Counted from the first letter of the stretch, positions 36,779 through 46,929 are shown. The stretch is DNA of 64,000 nt from Kiloniellaceae bacterium (GCA_021776115.1 JAJFGN010000028.1:62001-126000); one strand, 5' to 3'. Notes: generated by a model from the sequence alone, not told the origin. Made by a program: numbers and translations.

Positions 36779-38368
36779 TCAGGAGAACCACCAGCGCTCG
36801 ATATAACGGCCGCCGTCGAGCTCCCAATTCGCTGCGACCTTGGGCCCATGGGTCACCTTGTCGGACATGGCATAGACGTAATTAGCGAAGCCCCACACCA
36901 GGACGCCGCCCTCGTCGCTTACGATTTGTTGCATTTCGCGATAAATCTCGGCCCGCTTCGACGTGTCGAGCTCTCCGCGCCCCGAGCGCAGCAGCATGTT
37001 AAAGCGCTCGTGGCTCCAGAAGGTATCGTTCCAGTTTGCCCCTTCCGCATACGCCGTAGAGAACATCCAGTCGCAGGTCGGCCGGCCGCCCCAGTAGGCC
37101 ATGGACCAGGGTTTTTTCAACCAAACGTTCGACCAGTAACCGTCGTTCGGTTCACGCACGACATTGATGTCGATGCCGGCGGGCGCCGCTTGTTCCTTCA
37201 TCAGAACGGCCGCATCGACCGCGCCGGCATAGGCCGCATCCGCCGCGGAAAGATCCACCGATAGCGTGCTCAGCCCCGCCTTCTTCAAGTGAAACTTGGC
37301 CTTGTCAGGATCGTAGGCGCGTTGCTTAAGCTCGGCGTAGAACGGTACCGAAGGCGCAATCGGCTGATCGTTGGCCAAAGTGCCGTGACCCTTGAGGATT
37401 TTATCCATGAGCTGCTCGCGGTTGACCGCGTACTTCAGCGCCAGGCGCACGTCGTTGTTGTCGAACGGCGCCTGGGTCGTGATCATGGGCGCCGTGTAGT
37501 GGAGAAAGCCCGTTTCTTCCTCGACCCGAATGCCCGGACGGCGTGCCAAGAGTCCCACCGTCTTCAGATCGCATCTGCTGATCACATCGACTTCACCGGT
37601 CGCGACGGCGTTCTGGCGGGCATTGACATCGGCGATGACGAGCAATTCCAGCTCGTCGAAATGCGCCCGCCCTTCCTTCCAGTAGTTCGGGTTGCGCTTG
37701 AGCTTCGAGCGCACGCCGGGCTCATGAGACTCGAGGATGTATCCGCCCGAGCCGATGTAGTTTTGCCAGTCGGCCTTGCCGTCGACCTCCGGCATCATCA
37801 AGAGATGATAGTCGGCCATGAGATAGGGGAAGTCGGCGTTCCCGGAAGAAAGCTCGAAGATCACCGTGTTATCGCCGTCGGCCTTCAAGTTCTCGATCGG
37901 ATCGACGTTGGCCTTGGCCGCCGATTTGGAATCCGCGCCGCGATGATGATTGAGCGAGGCGATGACGTCCCTGGCCGTCAGGGTCTTGCCGTTGGAGAAC
38001 TCGACACCCTTTCTCAACTTGAAAGTCCAGGTCGCCGCGTCCGCCGAGGCTTCCCAGCTTTCCACGATGTCGCCGACCAATTCACCTTCGGGATTGATTT
38101 CGGTCAGGGTGTTGTGCGTGGCGAAACCGACGGAGATCATATAAATGTCGGTATAGGTCTGGGGATCGAGGGAGTCCGTGGAACTGCCTTCGGCAAGTCC
38201 GGCCCGCAGGCGTCCACCCTTCTTGGGTGCGGCATGCGCGGGACTTACCAGCAAGGATTGCGCCGCACCCGCAGACAAGCCTAGCGCCGCTGCCCCCATC
38301 AAGAAGCCGCGCCGGCCGATACGTCCTTCGATGAACTGACGATGTAAATAATCTACGCTGCTTGGCAT
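36779..38368 (-). CDS. Family-5 periplasmic solute-binding protein, Tat-like leader
   Basis: 529 aa. The leader has a twin-arginine-like motif (GRIGRRGFLMGAAALGL) and probable cleavage after SPAHA. Mature family-5 motifs include RLRAGLAEGSSTDSLDPQTY, WTFKLRKGVEFSNGKTLTA and a C-terminal segment ending RYIERWWFS. No cognate permease or ATPase gene adjoins it in this window, so it either uses the system at 22-4036 or components elsewhere. It is divergent from the CocE-type hydrolase gene. Confidence 0.92.
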   Translation of the reverse strand: MPSSVDYLHRQFIEGRIGRRGFLMGAAALGLSAGAAQSLLVSPAHAAPKKGGRLRAGLAEGSSTDSLDPQTYTDIYMISVGFATHNTLTEINPEGELVGDIVESWEASADAATWTFKLRKGVEFSNGKTLTARDVIASLNHHRGADSKSAAKANVDPIENLKADGDNTVIFELSSGNADFPYLMADYHLLMMPEVDGKADWQNYIGSGGYILESHEPGVRSKLKRNPNYWKEGRAHFDELELLVIADVNARQNAVATGEVDVISRCDLKTVGLLARRPGIRVEEETGFLHYTAPMITTQAPFDNNDVRLALKYAVNREQLMDKILKGHGTLANDQPIAPSVPFYAELKQRAYDPDKAKFHLKKAGLSTLSVDLSAADAAYAGAVDAAVLMKEQAAPAGIDINVVREPNDGYWSNVWLKKPWSMAYWGGRPTCDWMFSTAYAEGANWNDTFWSHERFNMLLRSGRGELDTSKRAEIYREMQQIVSDEGGVLVWGFANYVYAMSDKVTHGPKVAANWELDGGRYIERWWFS

Positions 38369-38671
38369 GACTGCCTCCCGTCTATTCGTTTATATTTAGT
38401 GGGCCATTATATGGCCCATCCCCCCGATCCCAAGCTGAATCTCCGCCGAGTGACCGGTCACAATTTTGGTAGTGGCCCATGGCATGGCGCATGAGCGACC
38501 AGTTTTTCTGATTCTCCGACGGCGAAGGCGTCGCCGTTCTAATTCGCGGTCAGACGCGCATTGCTGAAGTCCTTCGCGTTTCGCCGCCATGGCTTAAAAA
38601 TTTGATAGGCGTAAAACCAATACGCTCTGGTATCTTTTGGGCTGCGAACCCCGCCATAAGGAACCGAACCG
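38369..38671. promoter_or_regulatory. 303-bp divergent promoter region with a 19-bp palindrome
   Basis: The gap between the divergent binding-protein and CocE genes holds a palindrome at 38400-38418: TGGGCCAT, centre TAT, ATGGCCCA, with 8-bp perfect arms. It lies 32 bp upstream of the binding-protein ATG, where it could act as an operator. Closer to the CocE gene, 38614-38629 reads ACCA..TGGT around a central octamer. No coding sequence or RNA gene is visible here. Confidence 0.45.
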
Positions 38672-40675
38672 ATGATGCAGCAAGCGGCGGACGAAGACAT
38701 CCGTGTGCTCGACGACCACTGGATCCCGCTTCGCGATGGCCGGAAGCTGGCGGCGCGGTTGTGGTTTCCCGCCGATGCGGATCGGCGTCCCACGCCCGCT
38801 ATTCTGGAGTACCTGCCCTATCGCCGGCGCGACGGCACGGCGGCCCGCGACGAGACCACCTATCCGATTTTCTGCCGCGCCGGATATGCCGGCGTGCGCG
38901 TGGATATCGCCGGCAGCGGCGATTCGGACGGGCATCTGAGCGATGAGTACAGCGAAGACGAATTGAGCGTCGGCGAAGAAGTAATCGCCTGGATTGCGGA
39001 CCAGCCCTGGTGTTCGGGCGCCGTCGGCATGATCGGCATTTCCTGGGGCGGCTTTAACGGCCTGCAAATTGCCATGCGCCGCCCCAAGGCCTTGAAGGCC
39101 ATCGTGACCGTCTGCTCGACGGTCGACCGCTACGCCGACGATATCCATTACATGGGTGGTTGTCTGTTGCTCGACAACTTCACCTGGGGCGCCCAGATGA
39201 CGGCCTACTCGACCCGGCCGCCCGACCCGGCGGTGCGCGACGACTGGCGCGAGGTTTGGATAACCCGCATGGAGCGTTTGCCCTTCCTGGCCGCCGAGTG
39301 GTTGCGCCACGCACGCCGTGACGCCTTTTGGAAGCACGGCACGGTTTGCGAGGATTGGGCGGCGATAGAATCGCCGGTCCTGGCCATTGGCGGCTGGGCC
39401 GATGCTTACTCGAACGCCCCCGCCGAGTTGGTCGAGCATCTCAAGGCGCCGGCCAAGGCGCTGGTCGGGCCGTGGGAGCACAAATACCCGCATATCGCGC
39501 GCATCGAGCCGGCCGCCGACTTCCACGGCGAGGTGTTGCGCTGGTTCGATCGCTGGCTGAAGGAAGAGCGAAACGGCGCCGACGACTTGCCGGCCTACCG
39601 CGCCTACATTCAGGATCACGGCGCCCCCAAGACAACCTACGGCCCGAGGGGGGGCCGCTGGATCGCGGAGAAGATCTGGCCCTCGCCCAATATTACCAAG
39701 CGCGGTTTCCATTTGACCAATGAGGGCCTTACCCAAGCGCCGGGCGCCGGTGCGGCCGAAGTCGCCTCGCCACAACATATTGGGATGACCGCCGGGTACT
39801 TCTGTCCCGGCATGCGGGTCGAGAACGAACTGCCGGACGATCAGCGCCAGGACGACTCGCTATCCCTATGCTTCGATACGCAGCCGTTGCCGCAGCCGCT
39901 CGAAATACTGGGCGCGGCGGAAGTTGAGTTTGCCTTTTCCGTCGACAAACCATTGGCGCTGCTTGCCCTGAGGCTCAACGATGTCGCACCCGACGGCGCC
40001 TCGGCGCGAGTCACCTACCGGCCCATCAACTTGGCGCACCGGGACGGTCACGAGGCGCCTACAGTGCTCAAACCGGGACAGCGATACCAAGTAAAGGTCC
40101 ACTTGAATCACGCCGGCCATCGCTTTGCGCAAGGCCACAAGGTTCGTCTCGCCCTCTCGACTAGTTATTGGCCGATTGTCTGGCCAAGCCCGGAAACCGC
40201 GCGTGTCACGCTCCATCTCGAGGACTGCCGCTTGCTTCTGCCGTGCCGTGACGCGTCGCGCGACGACGCCGATGTCGCGCCTGCAGCGCCGCGCGACTTC
40301 ACGAAGCTGGCCATCAAGAGCTTGCGCGATAGCGACAGCAAGACCCAGCATGACATACTCGAAGATGGCACGCGTGTCCTGAAGACCTTCGACGATTATG
40401 GGGAGAGCCGGGACCCTTATCACGGGCTGGAAGCAGGTTCGACCGTCGAGCAGGATTTTTCGATTCATCCAGACGACCCCTTGTCCGCCCGCGCCGAGGC
40501 GCGCTGGTGCTTCACCCTTGGCCGGGACGCGTGGCGCACACACATCGAATCCGATAACGAGATGACCGCGACCGCGCAGGACTTCCGCCTCAAACGCCGG
40601 GTCCGGGCTTTTGAAAATGAGACCCTCGTGTTCGAGCGCGAGTGGCGCCAAGAGATTCCGCGCGACTGCATGTGA
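38672..40675 (+). CDS. CocE/NonD family serine hydrolase
   Basis: 667 aa. The alpha/beta hydrolase nucleophile is in GISWGGFNGL (S124), and the preceding oxyanion region is VRVDIAGSGDSDG. The probable acid and His lie in GGWADAYSNAP and VGPWEHKYPH. The C-terminal half is the X-Pro dipeptidyl-peptidase C-domain jelly roll. The family includes cocaine esterase, acyl-peptide hydrolases and acyl-amide hydrolases. There is no signal peptide, so it is cytoplasmic. Next to a family-5 (peptide-type) binding protein, hydrolysis of an imported amide, ester or peptide is plausible. Confidence 0.9.
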   Translation: MMQQAADEDIRVLDDHWIPLRDGRKLAARLWFPADADRRPTPAILEYLPYRRRDGTAARDETTYPIFCRAGYAGVRVDIAGSGDSDGHLSDEYSEDELSVGEEVIAWIADQPWCSGAVGMIGISWGGFNGLQIAMRRPKALKAIVTVCSTVDRYADDIHYMGGCLLLDNFTWGAQMTAYSTRPPDPAVRDDWREVWITRMERLPFLAAEWLRHARRDAFWKHGTVCEDWAAIESPVLAIGGWADAYSNAPAELVEHLKAPAKALVGPWEHKYPHIARIEPAADFHGEVLRWFDRWLKEERNGADDLPAYRAYIQDHGAPKTTYGPRGGRWIAEKIWPSPNITKRGFHLTNEGLTQAPGAGAAEVASPQHIGMTAGYFCPGMRVENELPDDQRQDDSLSLCFDTQPLPQPLEILGAAEVEFAFSVDKPLALLALRLNDVAPDGASARVTYRPINLAHRDGHEAPTVLKPGQRYQVKVHLNHAGHRFAQGHKVRLALSTSYWPIVWPSPETARVTLHLEDCRLLLPCRDASRDDADVAPAAPRDFTKLAIKSLRDSDSKTQHDILEDGTRVLKTFDDYGESRDPYHGLEAGSTVEQDFSIHPDDPLSARAEARWCFTLGRDAWRTHIESDNEMTATAQDFRLKRRVRAFENETLVFEREWRQEIPRDCM

Positions 40676-40703
40676 TGTCGAAGAATTTCTTGACGGTAGA
40701 AAC

Positions 40704-42164
40704 ATGCATGCCCGTCTTCCGGCGGCGATAAACCTCGGCAGGATCGGCGCGGGTGCAATCGCCTTCGCATTCGTGCTTAGCGCCACGACGATGGGCGATG
40801 CCCTGGCTCACACCTCGCAACGTGCGTTGGTGATGCTGCTCCCAACCGAGCACTATCTGATCGGTGGTGCAATCGCCGTTTCCTTCACCTTTGTCATGTT
40901 GGGCGTCATACCGGCGCGCATCCTGGGCAAAGTTTTCGGGCGCTACGTCGACGTGTGCCGCAATGTGCTGCCAAACCCCGAAGATTGGCGCCGCCACGCG
41001 GTCAGCAGCTTCTCGTTTCTGATTTTCTCGTTCTTGATTTATGCCGGCGTTGCCGGAAGCCGCGATCCCCTGGCGAATCCCTTGCCCCTGACTGTCTGGA
41101 CCCTGGGATGGGTCGGATTGACACTGGCGCACGCCTTATTGGGCAATCTTTGGGCCTGGATCAACCCTTGGAGCGGCCCTTATAGACTCCTGTCCGGAGC
41201 TTTGAAGCTTCGCGACAAGCAGGGTCCGCCCTTCACCCTGCCGAAAAGGCTTGGCTATCTACCCGCGATCGTCGGCCTCTCCGCCTTTGGGTGGTTCGAG
41301 CTGGTGGACCTCGCCCCCGACGATCCCAACCGGCTGGCCTGGGCGGCGGGGCTCTATTGGTCGATCAACTTCGCCGCCATGCTGGTTTTCGGCGAGGCGG
41401 ACTGGAGATCGAGGGGAGAGTGCTTTTCGGTCTTCTTTAGGTTCGTTTCGCTTCTGGCGCCGATTGGAAGAAATGGCGCCGGCCGAATCGTTCCGGTTGT
41501 CCCAGGCGCGCGCCTGCTCGCCGAACCGCCGCCCTCTCCCAGCGCGGTTCTCTTTGTCGTGCTTGCCTTGGCAACTGTATCCTTCGACGGGTTGAACAAG
41601 ACATTCTGGTATCTGGACCTGATCGGCATCAACCCACTTGCGTTTCCAGGCCGTTCCGCCGTCATATGGCCGAATACCTTCGGCTTGATGCTCATGTTCG
41701 GCGCGATGGCGAGTTTATATTGTCTTTGTGTCGTTGCCGGCGCGCGGATCGCCGGTGCAAAGGACCCTTGGGCCGGCCTCGGGCGCCTGGTGTTGGCGCT
41801 GTTGCCGATCTCGCTCGCCTACCACTTTTCCCATTACGTGACGGTGCTGTTGATCAATCTGCAATACGCTCTCGCGGCCGCGAGCGACCCGCTCGGCACG
41901 GGCACGGATCTGCTTGGGCTCGGGAACTTTCATGTAACCACGTCGTTCCTCGCCGATCATCGTTCAGTTAAAATCATCTGGAACTTGGTGGCCGGCGCCA
42001 TCGTCATCGGTCATCTCTGGGCCGTCATCCTCTCCCACGCGATTGCGATCCGCTTGCATGACACACCGCGCCGCGCCGCGATATCTCAGGTCCCCCTGGC
42101 GGCTTTGATGGTCGCCTATACGGTCTTTGGTCTCTGGCTAATGTCGACGCCGACGGGCGCGTGA
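40704..42164 (+). CDS. Polytopic membrane protein of unknown function
   Basis: 486 aa with about eleven hydrophobic segments and a probable N-terminal signal (ends GDALA before HTSQRALVMLLPTEHY). Recurrent features are NLWAWINPWSGPY, VSFDGLNKTFWYLDL and LAYHFSHYVTVLLINLQ, the last with histidines inside a membrane segment. Proteins with the AHTS..LLPT start are sometimes labelled fenitrothion hydrolase in databases, but I cannot support an enzymatic role here. The start at 40704 is preferred because the longer frame lies inside the CocE gene. It follows that gene by 28 bp and is likely cotranscribed. Confidence 0.75.
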   Translation: MHARLPAAINLGRIGAGAIAFAFVLSATTMGDALAHTSQRALVMLLPTEHYLIGGAIAVSFTFVMLGVIPARILGKVFGRYVDVCRNVLPNPEDWRRHAVSSFSFLIFSFLIYAGVAGSRDPLANPLPLTVWTLGWVGLTLAHALLGNLWAWINPWSGPYRLLSGALKLRDKQGPPFTLPKRLGYLPAIVGLSAFGWFELVDLAPDDPNRLAWAAGLYWSINFAAMLVFGEADWRSRGECFSVFFRFVSLLAPIGRNGAGRIVPVVPGARLLAEPPPSPSAVLFVVLALATVSFDGLNKTFWYLDLIGINPLAFPGRSAVIWPNTFGLMLMFGAMASLYCLCVVAGARIAGAKDPWAGLGRLVLALLPISLAYHFSHYVTVLLINLQYALAAASDPLGTGTDLLGLGNFHVTTSFLADHRSVKIIWNLVAGAIVIGHLWAVILSHAIAIRLHDTPRRAAISQVPLAALMVAYTVFGLWLMSTPTGA

Positions 42165-42274
42165 TCGGGAGGTCGATTTCGCTGGATTTGAAGTCCCGCT
42201 GGGCACTAACATATTGTGGAAACAGAAAATCTCGCTTCGTTGGAGACGAAAAAAACACCTTGGGAGGTCAGAAC

Positions 42275-43594
42275 ATGGTTGAATCGGTGAAGCCAAACCG
42301 GAAAAAGCAAATAAGCGGCGTTTCGCGGCGCAAGGCATTGGCTGGTTTGGGGGGCGCAGCCGCCGGTGCGACGGTTTCGGGTGTTTTGCCAGGGTTTGTA
42401 CGCTATGCGCAGGCGCAAACGTCGGCCCCGATCAAGATTGGCTTCCAGGTGCACCGCACCGGCATCGGCGCCGCCTATGGCCGCTGGTACGATCGAACCA
42501 CCCGGGCGGCGGCCCAACTCATCAACGAATCGGGCGGCATCAATGGACGCCCGATCGAGATCATTGCCGAAGACGACGGCACGGATCCTAAGCGCGGCGC
42601 CGAAGTGGTCGAGAAATTCGCGACTCAGCACGGCGCCGATGTCGCGTTCGGTACTTTGTTCAGCCATGTGGTCATCGGCTCGGCCCCACGCGCCGGTGAA
42701 TTGAAAATCCCGTACTTCGTTGTCAGCGAGGGGCATCATGTCGCCTCCGGCATACTGAACCGCTACACCCTGCAACCTGGCATCACGGACGTTAAGAGCC
42801 AGGTGCAGTCGATGGCGCCTTGGGTCGCGTCCAACCTGGGGAAGAAGGTCACAATGATCTACCCGGATTTCGCATTCGGTCACGATCATCGGGACTATTT
42901 CTCGGCCGCCATGGCGGCGCAGGGCGGTGAGGTCATCGGCAAGATCGCGATCCCGCCGACCGAGAGTTCGTTCTTCAAATACTTTCCGAAGATCCCACGC
43001 GGCACGGAGGTTCTTTATCATGTGATGGTCGGGCCTGGCGTGCTAACCTTCGTAAAGGAAATGGGTGAGTTTTTCGGTTCCAAGCGGCCGGAGATATTCG
43101 GCTTCATCGATTCCCTAGAGGCAGTGAGCATCAACAGCCCGGGGCTGGAATTCCTGGAGGGCAGCTATTTCTGGGAAGCCAATCCGCGCTACGCCCAAGC
43201 GAAATCGTCCAAATTCGATGCCTTCTATCGCGCCAAAGTGGGCGTGGACGAGACCGGCGCCAGCGTCGACGACCCGAAAGATATCGCGACTTACTCACAT
43301 ATGTTCGGGTGCTGGGAAACGCTCCACACCATTAAACAGGGCATGGAGGCGGCCGGATATCGGGGACCGGGAGACCGGGCCAAGCTGATCGAGGCGGTCG
43401 AAGCCATCGACAACATGGAGGAAAGCCAAGCGCATCCGCAAGGCGCCAAGATCTTCAATGGCAAGACCCATCAGGTCTTTGGGCACCAGTTCATTTCGAA
43501 AGTCGGGGGCGGTAAACTCAACGTCGTGCATAAGACTTCGATCGAGGATGGTTTTTACAAGGACGAAGTCGACTACACCTCCCAGCCGCTTTAA
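42275..43594 (+). CDS. Branched-chain amino-acid-type ABC substrate-binding protein (LivK/UrtA-like)
   Basis: 439 aa. A twin-arginine-like leader (SRRKALAGLGGAAAG) is followed by cleavage near YAQA and the type-1 periplasmic fold: IKIGFQVHRTGIGAAYG, LINESGGINGRPIEIIAEDD and VIGSAPRAGELKIPYF. A GGGAGG ribosome-binding site precedes ATG 42275. Liv/Urt-type receptors bind amino acids, urea, short amides and aromatic acids. The nearby enamidase and ring reductase suggest an N-heterocyclic acid or amide as ligand. It is the first gene of the five-gene importer. Confidence 0.92.
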   Translation: MVESVKPNRKKQISGVSRRKALAGLGGAAAGATVSGVLPGFVRYAQAQTSAPIKIGFQVHRTGIGAAYGRWYDRTTRAAAQLINESGGINGRPIEIIAEDDGTDPKRGAEVVEKFATQHGADVAFGTLFSHVVIGSAPRAGELKIPYFVVSEGHHVASGILNRYTLQPGITDVKSQVQSMAPWVASNLGKKVTMIYPDFAFGHDHRDYFSAAMAAQGGEVIGKIAIPPTESSFFKYFPKIPRGTEVLYHVMVGPGVLTFVKEMGEFFGSKRPEIFGFIDSLEAVSINSPGLEFLEGSYFWEANPRYAQAKSSKFDAFYRAKVGVDETGASVDDPKDIATYSHMFGCWETLHTIKQGMEAAGYRGPGDRAKLIEAVEAIDNMEESQAHPQGAKIFNGKTHQVFGHQFISKVGGGKLNVVHKTSIEDGFYKDEVDYTSQPL

Positions 43595-43610
43595 GAGAGC
43601 GTATCTCCCA

Positions 43611-43636
43611 GGGTGGAGGTCGAAAGCCTCCATCCC
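43611..43636 (+). terminator. Stem-loop between receptor and permease genes
   Basis: GGGTGGAGG at 43611-43619 pairs with CCTCCATCCC at 43627-43636 (nine pairs, T43633 bulged) around a 7-nt loop. It begins 16 nt after the receptor stop codon. GGTTTCCGTTCC follows, so termination would be weak. Confidence 0.55.
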
Positions 43637-43677
43637 GGTTTCCGTTCCTAATATCCGCCCTCCAGGGGACAACCGCG

Positions 43678-44559
43678 TTGGATTTCGGCCCCTATCTCCT
43701 GTTAGCCACGCTTGAAGGCGCTGTCGGCGCGGCCGTACTGGCGTTGACGGCCTTGGGCCTGTCGCTTGTCTTCGGGGTCATGCGAATCGTCAACGTCGCC
43801 CACGGCGCGTTCTTTATGCTGGGCGCCATCGTCGCCTGGTGGGTCGCGGATACGCTCGCCGCCGGTCCCGCGCTCAACTTTCTGGCGGCCTTGGTTATCA
43901 GCCCCCTGGCGGTCGGCGCCGTGGCCGTGTTGGCGGAGCGTTTGGTTCTGCGGCGGCTGAATTACAACCCCGAAAGCACCATCGTCGCCACCATCGGTTT
44001 ACTTTATGTCATCGAGCAGGTTGCGCTGATGACCTATGGGCCCGACGCCAGGCCGGTGGTCGCGCCTTTGGATTTCCGCGTTCAGCTGCCCTGGTTTGGG
44101 TATTCCGGCTACAAGCTCTTGGTGATCGGGGCGTCCATCGTCGTGATGCTGGCCGTTTGGTGGGGACTGACCCGTACCCGGATCGGCCTCATGATGCGCG
44201 CGACGCAGTTCGATTCCGAAACCGCGCGCGCCTTCGCGATTCCCGTCGACCGAGTCTATGGCGGCGTCTTCGCGTTTGGCGCCATGTTGGCGGCCATAGG
44301 GGCGGTGTTGGTGGTGCCGATTCAGCAGGCGCATTACCTAATGGGAAACGACCCGCTGCTTCTGTCCTTCATCGTTGTCATTATCGGCGGACTAGGCAGC
44401 CTTAGGGGAACCGTACTCGCGGCCGTCATTATCGGACTTAGCGACGGTATTATTTCGGTCTTTTTCTCGCCGACGCTCGCCAAGATTATCGCCACCCTCA
44501 TCGTCGCCATGATTCTGGTTATACGGCCGAAGGGGTTGTTCGGCACGCAATCGGCATGA
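43678..44559 (+). CDS. livH: Branched-chain amino-acid-type ABC permease (LivH)
   Basis: 293 aa membrane protein. The LivH hallmark ALGLSLVFGVMRIVNVAHG near the N-terminus and IIGGLGSLRGTVLAAVIIG near the C-terminus are clear. The start is TTG 43678 with AGGGGAC upstream. The stop overlaps the next permease start by the ATGA arrangement. Confidence 0.92.
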   Translation: MDFGPYLLLATLEGAVGAAVLALTALGLSLVFGVMRIVNVAHGAFFMLGAIVAWWVADTLAAGPALNFLAALVISPLAVGAVAVLAERLVLRRLNYNPESTIVATIGLLYVIEQVALMTYGPDARPVVAPLDFRVQLPWFGYSGYKLLVIGASIVVMLAVWWGLTRTRIGLMMRATQFDSETARAFAIPVDRVYGGVFAFGAMLAAIGAVLVVPIQQAHYLMGNDPLLLSFIVVIIGGLGSLRGTVLAAVIIGLSDGIISVFFSPTLAKIIATLIVAMILVIRPKGLFGTQSA

Positions 44560-45506
44560 GATCGCGCTGGGTCAACAAGGCGACCGCACTCCATCTGGGC
44601 GTGATCGCCGTTCTTTTCGCGCTTCAGTTCGTCCTGCCCGATTACCACCACGTGAATCTGGCCAGGGTCATGGTTCTGGCGAGCTTCGCCATGGGCTACA
44701 ATATCGCGTTCGGCTATACGGGCCTTCTGAGCCTGGGTCACGCCATGTTCTTTGCGGCGGGCCTCTACGCCGCCGGGCTCATGGCGCTGTTCGCCGGCGT
44801 CGGTGCGGGCGGCGGACTCCTCTTGGGCGTGATCGCCGGATTGGTGGTAGCGGCGGCCGTCGGCTGCCTGGCGCTGCGGACGACCGGCGTTTCCTTTATG
44901 ATTGTCACGCTCATGTTCGCGCAGGCCGCGTTTCTGGCGACCTTCTATTTTGGCGAATATACGCGCGGGGACGAGGGCTTCGTGATTCCATCCAATCTGC
45001 GCAGCCTGTTTGGACTTTCGCTCGTCGAGCCAACGACACGTTATTTTGTGGCGCTAACCTTGTTTTCCCTTTGCATGGCAGTCAGCTTTGCCATTGCCCG
45101 CTCGTCCATGGGGCGGGTTCTGGCCGCCATTCGCGAAAACGAGGAGCGGACCCGAATGCTGGGCTACAACGTCTTTCTATACAAGCTGGTGGCCTTGGTA
45201 ATTTCGGGCGCGATATCCGGTGCTGTTGGGGCCGCTTACGGCATGCTCTTTGGCTACGTCGGCGCGACTTTCGCGTCGATCCAGTATTCGATTCTTCCGC
45301 TGCTCTGGGTCCTGATGGGCGGCGCCGCGACGGTCTTGGGGCCGTTTGTCGGAACCTTATTGATGTTTTACCTGGTCGACATCAGCAGCGGGTTCACCTC
45401 CGCCAACATGTTGATTGTAGGCTTGGCGCTGATCGGGCTGATCCTGTTCTTTCCCAAGGGGATCCTGGGGACTCTCCGCGAACGGGCCGCACCATGGCTG
45501 CCGTGA
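44556..45506 (+). CDS. livM: Branched-chain amino-acid-type ABC permease (LivM)
   Basis: 316 aa with about nine hydrophobic segments. The LivM signature AFGYTGLLSLGHAMFFAAG is near residue 50, LAAIRENEERTRMLGYNVF marks the cytoplasmic coupling loop, and LMGGAATVLGPFVGTLL lies towards the end. It overlaps livG by 13 bp. Confidence 0.92.
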   Translation: MRSRWVNKATALHLGVIAVLFALQFVLPDYHHVNLARVMVLASFAMGYNIAFGYTGLLSLGHAMFFAAGLYAAGLMALFAGVGAGGGLLLGVIAGLVVAAAVGCLALRTTGVSFMIVTLMFAQAAFLATFYFGEYTRGDEGFVIPSNLRSLFGLSLVEPTTRYFVALTLFSLCMAVSFAIARSSMGRVLAAIRENEERTRMLGYNVFLYKLVALVISGAISGAVGAAYGMLFGYVGATFASIQYSILPLLWVLMGGAATVLGPFVGTLLMFYLVDISSGFTSANMLIVGLALIGLILFFPKGILGTLRERAAPWLP

Positions 45507-46228
45507 CCCTGCTTTCCACCGAGAACCTGTCGAAGCAGTTCGGCGGCTTGACGGCCGTGGATGGGGTAAGTTTCACGTTCCTTGAGGGCGAGATTCGCGC
45601 ATTGATTGGCCCGAACGGCGCTGGGAAGACCACCTTCGTCAACCTTCTTTCGGGGCGAATTCCACCAACGACCGGACGGGTCGTCTTCGCGGGCGAGGAC
45701 GTAACGCGGCTTCCCGCTCATACTCGCGTCAACCGCGGTATCGCTTACACCTTCCAGATCACCAGCACCTTCGCCGGTATGTCCGCCTTGGAAAATGTGA
45801 AGCTGTCCGCCCAACGGCGGCTGTCGACAGGTTTCTTCGGTCCAAATCCGGACCTGCTGGAGCGCGTGGCCTTGAGCGCACTCGATCGGGTCGGGCTCGC
45901 GGACCGGCAGGATGAGATTGCCGGAAATCTGAGCTACGGACATCAGCGGCTTCTCGAAGTCGCGATGGGGCTTGGCCTCGATCCAAAGCTTCTAATTCTC
46001 GACGAACCCACTCAGGGCCTTTCGGATGAAGAGATCGCGGTGTTCGTCAAGTTGGTACGGGAGATCGCGCGGAATGCCTCGGTCCTGCTGATCGAACATA
46101 ATATGGACGTGGTGATGGGCCTCGCCGACACGATTACGGTGCTGGATAGAGGCCGCATTCTGGCGGAAGGGACGCCGGAGGAGATCCGGCGCAACGACGC
46201 GGTGAGACGGGCATACCTGGGCAACTGA
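45494..46228 (+). CDS. livG: Branched-chain amino-acid-type ABC ATPase (LivG)
   Basis: 244 aa. Walker [10 protein letters not shown] at residues 39-47, [15 protein letters not shown] signature and Walker [13 protein letters not shown]. The full Liv-type C-terminus ends [11 protein letters not shown] 45494 lies within the last codons of livM; the longer frame further upstream is embedded in that gene and is not used. Confidence 0.93.
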   Translation: MAAVTLLSTENLSKQFGGLTAVDGVSFTFLEGEIRALIGPNGAGKTTFVNLLSGRIPPTTGRVVFAGEDVTRLPAHTRVNRGIAYTFQITSTFAGMSALENVKLSAQRRLSTGFFGPNPDLLERVALSALDRVGLADRQDEIAGNLSYGHQRLLEVAMGLGLDPKLLILDEPTQGLSDEEIAVFVKLVREIARNASVLLIEHNMDVVMGLADTITVLDRGRILAEGTPEEIRRNDAVRRAYLGN

Positions 46229-46929
46229 TGCTGAATGTAGAAAACATAAACTGTTTCTATGGCCGCACACAGGTGTTGCGGGACTTTTCGCTCTCGGTCG
46301 AGGCGGGCCGTATCCTCTGTGTCATGGGACGCAACGGGGCCGGCAAGACCACGGCGCTCAAATCCATCATGGGCCTGGTTCGACCGCGCAACGGCCGGGT
46401 GGTGATCAATGGAACCGATATCGCCGCGCTTCAAGCCGAGGAAGCGCCCCGACATGGAATCGGCTATGTCCCACAAGGCAGGCGCCTATTCTCCGAGCTG
46501 ACGGTGGCGGACAATCTCGAAATCGGCCTTATGGCACGAGGATCGGGCGGCGATGTTCGAGAGCGCGCCCTGGATTTCTTCCCGGTGCTGCGGGAGCGGC
46601 TGACTCAACGCGCCGGTACGCTGTCCGGCGGCGAACAACAGATGCTGGCGATCGCACGGGCGCTCTGTCTCGATCCCACGGTCCTGCTTCTGGACGAACC
46701 GACCGAAGGACTGATGCCCGCTATGATCGCACGTATCAGGGAAGTGGTGCTAAACTTGAAAAACCAGGGCGTTGCCGTGGTCCTGGTTGAACTGCGCATC
46801 GATGCGGTTCTGCAAGTCGCCGATCAAGTGTTGTTCGTGGAAAATGGCCGCAGCCGCGATACTGTCAATGCGGCGACGTTACGGGAGTCGCCGGAAATGC
46901 TCGACCGTTATCTCGGTGTGGGTCACTGA
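46228..46929 (+). CDS. livF: Branched-chain amino-acid-type ABC ATPase (LivF)
   Basis: 233 aa. Walker [10 protein letters not shown] at about 34-42, [32 protein letters not shown] signature and Walker [11 protein letters not shown]. Its ATG shares one base with the livG stop. It completes the importer. The next gene (enamidase-like) starts 67 bp downstream on the same strand and could be cotranscribed. Confidence 0.93.
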   Translation: MLNVENINCFYGRTQVLRDFSLSVEAGRILCVMGRNGAGKTTALKSIMGLVRPRNGRVVINGTDIAALQAEEAPRHGIGYVPQGRRLFSELTVADNLEIGLMARGSGGDVRERALDFFPVLRERLTQRAGTLSGGEQQMLAIARALCLDPTVLLLDEPTEGLMPAMIARIREVVLNLKNQGVAVVLVELRIDAVLQVADQVLFVENGRSRDTVNAATLRESPEMLDRYLGVGH

